Below, one piece after another: positions 9,275 to 18,365 of a stretch of DNA of 64,000 nucleotides. The stretch is from the NCBI GenBank assembly GCA_951802195.1, contig OX637623.1, positions 186,001-250,000 of the forward strand. The letters are read 5' to 3'. The notes beneath the pieces were generated by a model. That model did no database searches, was not told the origin of the DNA, and was given only the letters and a program-made list of their open reading frames with translations. The position numbers were made by a program, and so were the translations under genes. Position 1 is the stretch's first letter. Each line of letters starts with the position of its first letter. This stretch comes from Tausonia pullulans (taxonomy: Eukaryota > Basidiomycota > Tremellomycetes > Cystofilobasidiales > Mrakiaceae).

Positions 9275-12200
9275 TCACCCGGGATCGATGGCGGCACCGA
9301 CCGCAGTTCCATCCATCTGGCCACTGCCAGCCATCCACCTCATGCTCGACTGCCAGTGTGTCTGCCGGATCGTAGACGCGATCTTGCGGATCTCCTCGTC
9401 CGTGACAGGATCGAGGGCTGCGATCTTGCTGTACCTCCGCCTCCGGACGGATCGCCATGTCCGGGCAACAAAGATGCAGTGGAAGAGGAAGACCCCCCTC
9501 GGCGGCGACGGTGTCGGGCAGACAAGCGTCTGGAGGGAGGGAGGATGGGAGGGGAGTGAAGGAGAGGCATGCGCTGCCGCAGCCGACCAGATAGCGCCCA
9601 CGACGGGACACGGCTCGTCGAAGAGGTGGAAGAAGGACTCGACGGGGGCCGTCAGGCACAGCGCACATCGCTTGGACCTGTTGTGCGGTGTAGCGGTGCC
9701 GTCGGCGAGGAATGGCGCAGCAGTATGCTTCCCTGGGTGGAGACTGTACAGCGAGAAGCGGTGGGCCAAGTCGACGTCTTCGGGCGACGCTCGGGACACG
9801 GCCTTGAGCAAGCACCACTGACGCTTCCAATCGATCTTGGTAAGCGCCGGAAAGTGGTCTCGCCACCCCTTTGGGATGATGAGGCCGCGGTTGGCTAGAG
9901 TACGACTGTGTGCGCCGTGGGGTTCACGAGGGGCGTTCAGCCGGCCGAGGTTTGTGTGGCTAGGGAGGAGACCCAGCCGCAACTGGCTATCGGTACCGAA
10001 CGTAGACATCCAGTGGACAGTGTTCCTCCAGCGGTTTTGATTCCAGTAGCTCGTGTCAAAGCTGATTTCTTCGAACCATGCCCGGAGGTAAGCCTGCCAT
10101 CGTGCAGGGAGAGCTCTTCGGAGCATTGGGATGGCATTCCACCAGACGGCTGGGAAGAACCATTGACCTTCCACTGGGGAAAGGAATACGCCTAGCCAGC
10201 TGAAATTGGCGGGCCGAGGTCCACTGATGAACTCTCCATCCCTGAAGATGGTGCGAGTCAGCATTCTATAAGCCCCTGGGTCGAGGCTCATGGTATGGAT
10301 GATCCGCTTGCGAATACGGATCGATGCGGGAAGCTCCGGTCGGAAGAGCACATCGCCAGCCCACTGGGCGCGCGCTTTGATGAGCCGGAAGCGGAGTGGC
10401 GTGAAGCCGAAGCCGCCGAGGTCTCGAGGGGTTTCTAGACGTTCTCTGCTGACGTCGTGGTGTTTCGATCGGTAGAGGGACTTGTAGGCCGTTGCCTCGA
10501 GGTCTTCCAGGATATCGTCTGGGCACGGCAGGAAGCGGTCCAGGTAGATGATCTTCGAGTAGATGTACTGGTTGATGACGTTGCATCGCGCAAGGAGAGG
10601 GAGGTCGTGCAGCGGGATGCGAGCAAGACGAGCCTTCAGCTTGCCGATGACATCTCGCCAGCAAGCAGGACCGTTGACCGTGCGACCACATGGAACGCCG
10701 AGGAAGTCGAATGACAGCGTTTGGACGCGCCATTCGTGGTACATCGTTGGTGCATCCGTCCGGCATGACCCTAGAGGATAAAGGAGTGATTTCTGGTAGT
10801 TCAGCTTGCTTGCTGCGGCTTTCTCGTACTCTCGGAGGCAGACCGTCGCCTCATCGACCTCCGACCAGGTCCGACACCGGATACTTAGATCGTCTGCAAA
10901 GAGAAGGACCTTCCGCTCATGTAGAGGGGGTGGATTGGCCGGTGGGAGGCGATGGCGGAGCATACATGCCAGCGGCTCCAGGAGGAGGGCGAAGATCGTC
11001 GGTGCTGCGGGATCGCCCTGTCGGACACCAGACCGGATGTCGATGGCTTGGCCCATCCATCCGTTGATCATGAGGCGAGCTGTCTGGGAGGTCATCGTTG
11101 AGGTGATCCACGCGGCGGCGCGCGGACCGAACCCCATGTGGCGGAGGCAGGGGCCAACAAAGTCGTGCGATACTCTGTCGTATGCCTTCTCAAAGTCGAC
11201 TTGGGCGAGGACGCCAGGTAAAAGGTCTTCGTCGTCAATGGCGAGCTGGAGAGAGGAGATGTTGCGACCCGAGTCGCGGCCAGGGAGGAAGCCTGTCTGG
11301 TCCCCGTCGATGAGAGTGTCCACGACGGTGAGCAGGCGGCTGTTGATGGCAAGGGAGAAGATGCGAGCGTCAACGTTGATGAGCGAGATCGGACGATAGT
11401 TGGCAATCTGATCGCGATCTCCCTTCTTCTTGAAGATCAGATGGATATGGGCCTCGCGCTGTGAGGTGGATCGGAGGCCAGTCTCCGGGACGAGGTTCAG
11501 CAGACTGAGGAGGATCGGGCCGACGGCAGCCCATGTGGCCTGGTAGAACTCGACGGGGATCCCGTCACTTCCTGGTGTCTTGTTACGGTTCGATCGGAAC
11601 GTGGCCCGCCTGAGCTCGTCCAGTTCGAAGGGTTTCTCGAGGGTCCGACTCTGGGAGTTGTCGAGTGTGTTGGTGACATATCGGAGGGCGTTGGCGTGCT
11701 CGGAAGCTGGCGTCGTCTTGGTCTCATAGAGAGTTGTGTAGAAGGCGTGTGCTGTAGCTAGAATGTTCTCGTTGTTTGCGATGGCTGCGGCCGCTGGGTT
11801 GTTGAGTGGCCGCAGGGCTGCGATAGTGTCGGCCTGGCGGACGATCTTGAGTCGCTGCTTGACGGCATACTCGCTTGTGTTGGCTGGTTCGAGGTGGGCT
11901 CGAAGAGCGTGGCCATGGAGGATCGACCTGTGTGGATCCCCGCCTGACACTCTGCTCATTCGGGCGAGGTGTCTTGAGATGTCAGACGCGTGATCCGCTA
12001 TCTGAAGCTTGGTCTCGTCCCAGGCCTCGAAGGGGTCCCTGATCTCGGTGAGCGCATCTTGGTACCACTTGGGAACGTGGTAGAGGAAGTACTCAACAAA
12101 ACCGGTAATCTTCAGAAGGTGTGTTCCGATCTTGTACGATCCGGGACCGTGCTCTATTGCACCGGGGAAGGTGAGGCTGAGTGCGATCGGCTTGTGGCTA

Positions 12201-12949
12201 GAGTAGAGATGGCCGGTCGGGCGTGGCAGGAAGCGCTGTCGCACGGCTCGGCTAGCGAGTAGAGCGGACAGGTAGAAGCGATCGATGCGGCGATCTGCTC
12301 GCGTGATGCCAGTATAGTTAGTGTATTCGCGCTGGAGCGGGTATAGGGATCGGTATGGGTCGGAGAGGGCATAGTCCCGGGCCAGCCGGCACATTTCCTC
12401 CTTTCCCGCGTTCTGGGTAAATTGGCTCATCCCGTCGAGGTAGCTGTCCTCCACACAGTTCCAGTCCCCTCCCAGGAGGAGAGGAATGTCAGAGTGGGCA
12501 GGTATCTTGCGAGATAGAGTAGAGAGGAACTCCTTTGTCGAGCGGCCGTTCGTTTGGCTGTCTCGGCAGGGGACATAGACTGCGGCCACCCTGACGGCTT
12601 CGCCGGCTATGGTGAAGACAGCATCCGTCAGGTTGGTTTGTAAGATGGGGGAGGAGCGGGAGATGGATCTGATCCTAGTTGGAGGGGTATCAGGAGGAAG
12701 GAATCGAGAGGCCTGCCGCCAGAGGATGGCAGTCTGGCATCCGACCGTAAAGATCGAGCCGAAGCCCATATCTTCACACTCAGCTGTCCAGGTCGCCACC
12801 TGACCTGGTGTTGTGCATGCTATTTCTGAGAGAAGGTATATGTCAGCCTTGGATCGTGAATATAGAGAGAGGAGGAGACTGCGGGCGCGATCTCGCGTGA
12901 ACACCCTCTGGATGTTCGCCGCGACGATCTGTACATCATTGTACACCAT
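9275..12949 (-). CDS. LINE ORF2: APE endonuclease + reverse transcriptase polyprotein
   Basis: The 1,224-residue frame starts at ATG 12949-12947, sharing one base with the ORF1 stop. Residues ~1-240 are an AP-endonuclease-like domain: AANIQR near the N terminus, LLSE with the catalytic Glu, LLLGGDWN with the Asp/Asn pair, RIDRFY and SSHKPI with the terminal His. Residues ~440-720 are the reverse transcriptase: PGSDGIPVEFY, NYRPISLINVDARIF, QTGFLPGRDSGR, QVDFEKAYDRVSHDF, GVRQGDPAAPTIF and the catalytic LLFADDLS. Near residue 1110 is CALCLTAPVESFFHLFDEPC, a C-x2-C-x8-H-x6-C finger of the kind that ends many LINE ORF2 proteins. It nicks target DNA and copies LINE RNA in place. No break is seen. 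Confidence 0.93.
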   Translation of the reverse strand: MVYNDVQIVAANIQRVFTRDRARSLLLSLYSRSKADIYLLSEIACTTPGQVATWTAECEDMGFGSIFTVGCQTAILWRQASRFLPPDTPPTRIRSISRSSPILQTNLTDAVFTIAGEAVRVAAVYVPCRDSQTNGRSTKEFLSTLSRKIPAHSDIPLLLGGDWNCVEDSYLDGMSQFTQNAGKEEMCRLARDYALSDPYRSLYPLQREYTNYTGITRADRRIDRFYLSALLASRAVRQRFLPRPTGHLYSSHKPIALSLTFPGAIEHGPGSYKIGTHLLKITGFVEYFLYHVPKWYQDALTEIRDPFEAWDETKLQIADHASDISRHLARMSRVSGGDPHRSILHGHALRAHLEPANTSEYAVKQRLKIVRQADTIAALRPLNNPAAAAIANNENILATAHAFYTTLYETKTTPASEHANALRYVTNTLDNSQSRTLEKPFELDELRRATFRSNRNKTPGSDGIPVEFYQATWAAVGPILLSLLNLVPETGLRSTSQREAHIHLIFKKKGDRDQIANYRPISLINVDARIFSLAINSRLLTVVDTLIDGDQTGFLPGRDSGRNISSLQLAIDDEDLLPGVLAQVDFEKAYDRVSHDFVGPCLRHMGFGPRAAAWITSTMTSQTARLMINGWMGQAIDIRSGVRQGDPAAPTIFALLLEPLACMLRHRLPPANPPPLHERKVLLFADDLSIRCRTWSEVDEATVCLREYEKAAASKLNYQKSLLYPLGSCRTDAPTMYHEWRVQTLSFDFLGVPCGRTVNGPACWRDVIGKLKARLARIPLHDLPLLARCNVINQYIYSKIIYLDRFLPCPDDILEDLEATAYKSLYRSKHHDVSRERLETPRDLGGFGFTPLRFRLIKARAQWAGDVLFRPELPASIRIRKRIIHTMSLDPGAYRMLTRTIFRDGEFISGPRPANFSWLGVFLSPVEGQWFFPAVWWNAIPMLRRALPARWQAYLRAWFEEISFDTSYWNQNRWRNTVHWMSTFGTDSQLRLGLLPSHTNLGRLNAPREPHGAHSRTLANRGLIIPKGWRDHFPALTKIDWKRQWCLLKAVSRASPEDVDLAHRFSLYSLHPGKHTAAPFLADGTATPHNRSKRCALCLTAPVESFFHLFDEPCPVVGAIWSAAAAHASPSLPSHPPSLQTLVCPTPSPPRGVFLFHCIFVARTWRSVRRRRYSKIAALDPVTDEEIRKIASTIRQTHWQSSMRWMAGSGQMDGTAVGAAIDPG

Positions 12950-14859
12950 TATTCTTCCATGTCCTCGGCTTCAGCCAAGGTCACGAGGGTGCGCTCGATG
13001 GATGCCTGGGAGGATGGCGTGGAGGAGATGAGAGAAGGAGTGGAGGGTGGGTTCAGGGGGATTGAAGATGGGGGGGATGGGGATAGGGGAAGGGGAGACG
13101 ATGGTGACAGGGGAGGTGGTGTGGGAGGAGGATTCTCGTCTTCGACCTGCATCCCGTCTTCTGTCCTCTCCAGACCCCCCTCGTTGTCTTCCTCTAGGGC
13201 GCTCAGCGTGCGAATGGGTTGCGAGCCCGCATTGCGCGGTGCTTGCTCTGAGTGGGAGTGGGAGGAGTCGGCGTAGGCAGGAGGTGTCACCTCCTCCGTC
13301 GTGGCTTCCGTCGGCCTGTTCAGTGACCTCCTTTTGGATTTTTGTACGAGCTGGTATCCATCCAGGTCTGTTCCCGGTTCGACAGGTCTCTGGGGGGGTC
13401 CTTCGGTTGGTGCTCGCGCATTCGCTGGAAGGTTTGCCTTCGGACGACCTGGGCATCGGGCCGATGGGTGAGCGTGCGATCCGCATCCGCCACACTCTGG
13501 AGCGGTAGGACACTTGGCACGAGCGTGCTCAAATGAGTGGCAGTAATAGCAGTATGACGAGGCTGGTCGAGCTGGAGAGTTCGTCCCAGTGCCAGGTTGG
13601 ACAGGTTTGAAGATGACATGTTGGTTGACCCAGCCGGGTAGCTGTTGAGGGAATGCATTCGCCCTTGGCATCGTCTTGGAGCCAGAAAGGTCGAGCAGGA
13701 CTCTAACCCGGCCAGTTGGGACGCCGGGTAGGCGGGCGTAATACTGACGCTGGAATATGATGACTCTGTCTCCAGAAGCTTCTACTTGTTTGCGAAAAGC
13801 TTCCTCCACTCCGTCTTCGTCTTCGAAGTTCACCAGCAGACCTTCTTGCAGGAGCTTGTTTTGGGAATTGTAGCACGCGTGGATCTGGGGTTTGACGCCT
13901 CTCACATTCAGCGGGAGGGCCTGTAGTTGAGTCAAGATGTCTTGAGCATTTCCTCGGGAGTTGACTATAAGGAGCATTCTGTCTTTTGGGTCCTTGACAG
14001 GACGGATCATGAAAGACAGTCGTTCGTCGCACTTTGAGATTGCGAGAGAGATCTCGAAAGGAGTGGTATCTCGAGGGACTGAGATGGCTAGACAGTTCCC
14101 GCGGTCGGTAGCCAAGGCTGGGGCGATTGGGGTATTGTCCTGCGGAGGTTGTTGAGCGGTTCCGAAGACGAAAGGGAACTGGGGCTGGGTGCCAGACGAG
14201 TCACGTTGTCTCGCAGCTGAGGTTGTAGGATGAGCCTGTTTGGCGGCGTTCGCATATGAGCGGCCGATGGCGTTCGGCTGGGATTTCGCGGCGGCGCGAG
14301 TGCGAGTGCGAGTGCCGGCGGAGTTCGCCGGCACGGGCGACGCGGTGCCGGGGACGAAGAGAGGTTGTTGAGGGAGAGTCTCGCCTGTAGAGCGAGACGG
14401 AGTGAGACGCGTCACTTCGGACGTGGAGGATAGAGCGGCATTGAGGTCGCTGATGGCTGAGCTCGACCGCGTGATACGGCGAGCTGGGGGAGTTGCAGGA
14501 GTTCTGCGGAGGGGGGAGGGAGAAGAGAGGAGGGCCGTGGGGCTGATATGGATATGGGGCGTGGTGGGGTTGGTAGGGTTGGTACGATTGGTACGATTGG
14601 TAGGAGTGCTGGGGTCGGTAGGATTGGTAGGAGTGCTAGGGCTGCTAGGACTGGTCGGATGGGCAGGTGGGCTGAGAGTGGGTTTGCTGACGGGCGTTTG
14701 AGGACGTTCGTCGACGCGAGAGGGCGTATTGGTCGCGTCTTGGACGCTGGGGGTTTCATCGGATCCACTCTTTCTCTTTGCTGGAGAGGGAGGGTCTGGG
14801 GGATCCTTGGGAGCCTTGAGGGCTTCTTGGAGTCGCTTGGGGGTTGATTCACTAGGCAT
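12949..14859 (-). CDS. LINE ORF1: zinc-knuckle RNA-binding protein
   Basis: The 636-residue frame starts at ATG 14859-14857. Residues ~1-230 are Pro/Ser/Thr-rich and disordered, with repeated short NPT/TNP-type runs. The central part (~250-400) is globular: NCLAISVPRDTTPFEISLA, a DILTQLQALPLNVRGV stretch and LPGVPTGRVRVLLDLSGS, likely an RRM-like or similar nucleic-acid-binding fold. Two CCHC knuckles follow: CYYCHSFEHARAKC and CGGCGSHAHPSARC, both C-x2-C-x4-H-x4-C. The C terminus is again Pro/Ser-rich. It should coat the LINE RNA. Knuckles alone also occur in Gag proteins, but the adjacent ORF2 lacks protease, RNase H or integrase, so an LTR element is excluded. Confidence 0.9.
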   Translation of the reverse strand: MPSESTPKRLQEALKAPKDPPDPPSPAKRKSGSDETPSVQDATNTPSRVDERPQTPVSKPTLSPPAHPTSPSSPSTPTNPTDPSTPTNRTNRTNPTNPTTPHIHISPTALLSSPSPLRRTPATPPARRITRSSSAISDLNAALSSTSEVTRLTPSRSTGETLPQQPLFVPGTASPVPANSAGTRTRTRAAAKSQPNAIGRSYANAAKQAHPTTSAARQRDSSGTQPQFPFVFGTAQQPPQDNTPIAPALATDRGNCLAISVPRDTTPFEISLAISKCDERLSFMIRPVKDPKDRMLLIVNSRGNAQDILTQLQALPLNVRGVKPQIHACYNSQNKLLQEGLLVNFEDEDGVEEAFRKQVEASGDRVIIFQRQYYARLPGVPTGRVRVLLDLSGSKTMPRANAFPQQLPGWVNQHVIFKPVQPGTGTNSPARPASSYCYYCHSFEHARAKCPTAPECGGCGSHAHPSARCPGRPKANLPANARAPTEGPPQRPVEPGTDLDGYQLVQKSKRRSLNRPTEATTEEVTPPAYADSSHSHSEQAPRNAGSQPIRTLSALEEDNEGGLERTEDGMQVEDENPPPTPPPLSPSSPLPLSPSPPSSIPLNPPSTPSLISSTPSSQASIERTLVTLAEAEDMEE

Positions 14860-14893
14860 AAGGTAGGGTGACCTGGATTGACCTGGTGGTGGT

Positions 14894-14901
14894 TGCGAAA
14901 C
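14894..14901. repeat. Putative target-site duplication, 5' side of LINE
   Basis: TGCGAAAC, identical to 9034-9041. If real, it fixes the LINE 5' boundary at 14893, leaving a 34-base 5' leader before ORF1 and placing the insertion 79 bases from the first base of tRNA-Pro. Confidence 0.6.
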
Positions 14902-14980
14902 GGCTGTGTTGAATTATGTTGGGATTGATAGGTACATGAGAGACGTGTATTTCTCAACAAGGAAGTGTTTCTTTCTGACT

Positions 14981-15064
14981 GTCTGGATGGTGTAGCGGTA
15001 TCACGCCATGTTAGGGTGTTCTATCACTTCATGGAGGTCCTCGGTTCAATCCCGGGTTCGGACC
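14981..15064 (+). tRNA. tRNA-Pro(AGG) with a ~12-base intron
   Basis: The acceptor strands GTCTGGA (14981-14987) and TTCGGAC (15057-15063) pair with two G-U wobbles; the discriminator is C, as expected for eukaryotic tRNA-Pro. The T arm is CTCGG-TTCAATC-CCGGG. The anticodon stem is CCATG (15006-15010) with CATGG (15030-15034), and the loop reads TTAGGG before an inserted TGTTCTATCACT, giving anticodon AGG at 15013-15015 and an intron 15017-15028 after position 37. A T5 run at 15065-15069 is the Pol III terminator. The D stem has three clean pairs. The LINE begins just upstream. Confidence 0.88.
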
Positions 15065-15297
15065 TTTTTGCAGCTTTCAGACACAGACACAGCTAGTCAA
15101 GACAATGCGATCAGCTCTAGTATGTTTTCCTCCATATTAATGTTCTGTGTATGTGTCTCCATTTCAAGCGTGCCCCTTTTCGCCTAAATGTACTTCAGTT
15201 GGGAAGCTAGGGATGATCACATAAGATGCAAGAGACCATACAGTACCGTTATCGATGCCACCTGTCGTGGTCCTACTCCGTCCAATCCATCTGTTCC

Positions 15298-17839
15298 TTA
15301 TCGCCCAACAATGAAGGCACTCATCGACGCCCTTCCCCAACTGTGCTCCTCCCCTAGCGACGTCCGCTTCTTACTCGGCTCACCTTCACCCCCACTGCAG
15401 CTGCCCACAAGCACGCCGTTCTCACCCGTACCCGGTTCGACCTCCTCCAACCGCACCGACACCGCCGCCGTGCTCAACGCTAACCATGCGCCCTCGCCCA
15501 CCAACTCCGCAGGGTCGGTTCTCCGACTGCGCGGGGTAGGGGCATACCGAATAGATTGTTGGGACCTCCAATCGTTATCCTCCCCATTCTCGAAGGACTG
15601 ATGGGGTTGAGAGTGAGGGCGAAGGCCAGAGCCCGTAGACGTCTGGGCGCGAGGCTGAGGCTCGGTTTGCTGCTCCTCGGCTTCCTCGGCATCGTTGTCT
15701 TCGTCGAAGGGAAGATCAGGCGAGAAGGTGGGGGATTGGGGGGAGAAGCGAGGAGAGTTGGACTCGCTTTCACCGAGGATGGGGAAGTGAACGCGGCAGG
15801 GATAGCGGATGGAGAAACCAGCCGGAAGACCGCTGGAGATCGAGCAACGACAAAAGGGTTAGCCCCAACAGAAGGAAGGCAAAGAAAGAGAGCACGACGC
15901 ACCACCCGAGACACCTCACGGCGCAACCCTCGCAACCGCACGCCATATCCACCCTCGCGTGCTTGGTCGATGAGCACGCCAATCTCCCATTGCCATCACC
16001 GTTGTAACCCGCGATCGCGCCTCCCCTCTGCTTAACGGGCGTCTCGTCGAGCGCAAGTGCAAAGACCGGTCCATTGACCTCGCCAAAGACGGCGTGCATT
16101 GGCGGCTGAGGGCCCCATTCCCTGCGAGACGAACAATAGGACCGACCGGAGAGGTTGGTGAGGGTTGCATCGCCTGTGAGGAGGGCAGGTGGGGCGGAGA
16201 TGATGGCGAGGAGGGTGCCGCACCCTGGGGTGGCGTTAGAGGAGGCGACTGGGGAGGGGGGTGGTGAGATGGCAGGAGAAGCAGGCGGCGGAAAATCGAG
16301 GTTTGGGAGGAGGAGTGGGCGCGCGCGCTTGCGCGAGACGGACGAGGAGGAGGGTGGGGAGGGTGGACACGGTGAGACAACCCGCTGACCGCCACAATAG
16401 ATGGAGCCCTGTCGGACGGGAGGTTTGGAGGGCCAGCCTCCAGCGGCGGCTGACGCACGACCGTGCTGTAACGGGAAGACCGACGAGGAGGGCGTGCAGA
16501 TCAAGTCGGCCTCGCTCACCTCATTCTCAGCGGCAGCCGCAGCTGTCTCGCCGCGATCCGTGGTGGTGCTGCCTCCAATGGGAGCGCCAAGCGAAGCAAA
16601 AAGCTCGTCCATGGCCGGCTGCTCCCAGAGATGGCGCCGGACGAATGATGTCGCATGTAGCGCTGGTCGTCGACCCTGGGTCGGCGGCTCCGACTCGATT
16701 GTCTCGACGGACCAGTCGTCCGGCAGACCCTCGGACAGCTGAACCAGCAGCGCATCTTGCCTCATTGAAGACATCCGCAACGAGTCCAATGTTGATTGGC
16801 GCGTCGTCCGGCTGTCATCTGGGCCAGTCGTCCTCCGCTGGGCTGCTGCCACTGGCGTCGGGGCACGTCGAGCAGAGGCGAAGGCAGCGAACGCCTCGTC
16901 TTCGTCGTTGGAGGTGGGAGCGGTGGTCCCGGCTGGTGGGGCGTTGATCCTGAGCCGGCTGCCGTCCTCGACCGGAGAACCACGGTCCGTAGCGGCTGTA
17001 CTCGCGTGAGAGCGGTACGAGATCGGACGACCAGGAGCTCGAGAGGTAGGCTCCGTTGCGTTGAGCCTGTTGAGCCTGCGCTCCTCGAAGGAAAACTCAG
17101 AGGAGAGGGACAACGACGATGACTGCTCGCCGAGGGTTGTCGTTGAAATGTTGATGGTAGGCGGCGTCGCCAGCGAGGACCGGCGGGCAAGGCCGACCGC
17201 GGACTGAACCATGGTGGCCGGATGAGCGGGGAAGGACGACGCTGGCGGGAACGCCGGCATCTCTCCGCCGGACGGCATTTCCCGACGAGCCATGAGTGGG
17301 GTTGGTCGAGGAGGGCGATCAATGAACTGAAAGTTGGTGGGTGTCGGGAGCCTGCGAGCCTGCAGCGAGTTGACGGTGGAGGAGGAGGAGGAGGACGACG
17401 ACGACGACGGGGCGAGCAAGGACGAGCCGGCATTCATTTGCGGGACTGCTCCAGTCGAGGTTGTAAGTGGCCTCCCAAGAGCAGGAATCTCCGAGGCCGG
17501 GGGATGTGTTGGTGGAGCTGGTGAGGGAGCGTTCACGATAGAGTAGAGCGATGCGAGAGGGTGGGCAGATGGCGCCAGAGGGGGAACGACCGCGGCACCC
17601 CAACCGCGAGCCCGGGCAGCCTCCTCTGCGGCAGTTACGACATCAGTCTGCAATCGAGAGGAAGCCTCTGAGCTTGTCGATAGGCGAAGGGAAGACTCCG
17701 AAGGCGTCGATGGCTGCTGAAAGGAGCCGCCGGCCGTAGTGCCACTGTCCGTCTGGGCGGCCGACGCCGCTGGTTGAGGGTGGCGGCCGTCAGTGGCGTT
17801 GGTGCGCCAGCTGGCAGAGAGGGAAGGGGGAAGAGACAT
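15298..17839 (-). CDS. Unrecognised 823-residue protein with a C-terminal Cys cluster
   Basis: Two minus-strand exons, 17839-15903 and 15832-15298, join in frame (donor GTGCGT, acceptor CTCCAG). Unspliced reading through the intron would give a false membrane-like tail, whereas the spliced frame continues as CGLPAGFSIRYPCRVHFPIL and stays coding-like to TAG at 15298. Residues 1-~350 are Ser/Ala/Pro-rich and disordered, including a poly-Ser run. Later comes a conserved-looking core: LSEGLPDDWSVETIES, SFVRRHLWEQPAMDELFAS and MHAVFGEVNGPVFALALD, then the cluster MACGCEGCAVRCLGCG (C-x-C-x2-C-x3-C-x2-C), which could bind zinc. The tail is acidic. I do not recognise the family; the Cys cluster looks like the functional heart. 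Confidence 0.68.
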
Positions 17840-18365
17840 GCTTGGGGGTTAACGAGAAGGTGTGAGGGTGTTGTGGTGGCAGTGGTTGAGGAAGTGCCGA
17901 TAAGCCGAAGGGAAGGCTCGCCGTCATTGAACGAGGGTGAGCGCGGCAAGCTTGCCGACGCGCCGCTGCCACCGTTGTTCGGGAAACAAGACCGCGCCGT
18001 CGCTTTTCTCATCGAACTGGTTCTCTAGCTCGACCCCTGAGAGACTTGACAAACTCAACTGGAGGTATCTCTAATTAAGATGGCAGGCGAAAGCTCACAA
18101 CAGCGCGCGGCTATTAAAAAAAGAAAAAGGAGATGAGGTCCAAGCGCTATGAGCTTTCATAACATCCGAGAGGCCAGCATGCATCTATTTCAGCTCTTCT
18201 GCGACCCACAACTCAAGATGAGAGTCATCCCTTCAAGAGGCCCGATGCGATGTGTCGACAGGGCGACATTATCGACGACGGCGCGCTCACGCGAGTGAGC
18301 CGCTTCGAGACGCGCTGGCCCTTCGTCTCCACCGAACGCCAACAAACACCTCGACACCTCACAAC
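17840..18365. other. Divergent promoter region
   Basis: About 525 bases between the starts of the minus-strand Cys-cluster gene and the lunapark gene. Both promoters must lie here. No conserved element is recognised; an A-rich patch lies near 18115-18130. Confidence 0.5.

Larger units (their letters stand above)
9042..14893 (-). mobile_element. Full-length-looking LINE (non-LTR retrotransposon) with two intact ORFs
   Basis: A ~5.85-kb element reads on the minus strand: a very short 5' leader, ORF1 (14859-12949), ORF2 (12949-9275) and a ~230-base 3' UTR ending in an A tail (T8 on the plus strand at 9042-9049). It is bounded by the 8-base repeat TGCGAAAC. ORF1 is a zinc-knuckle nucleic-acid-binding protein; ORF2 has an apurinic-type endonuclease, reverse transcriptase and a terminal Cys/His finger, so this is an APE-type LINE of the broad L1/Tad kind. 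Both ORFs are open throughout, which implies a young copy that might still be mobile. Its 5' end lies ~80-87 bases upstream of tRNA-Pro. Confidence 0.88.

Noticed and set aside
12949-14859. Possible Gag of an LTR element because of two CCHC knuckles
   Set aside because: No LTRs, protease, RNase H or integrase; the partner ORF has an AP endonuclease and LINE-type reverse transcriptase, and the element ends in an A tail.
15770-15902. Apparent C-terminal membrane helix of the Cys-cluster protein (LSFFAFLLLGLTLLSLL)
   Set aside because: It is translated intron sequence; the GTGCGT...CTCCAG intron restores a better coding frame.
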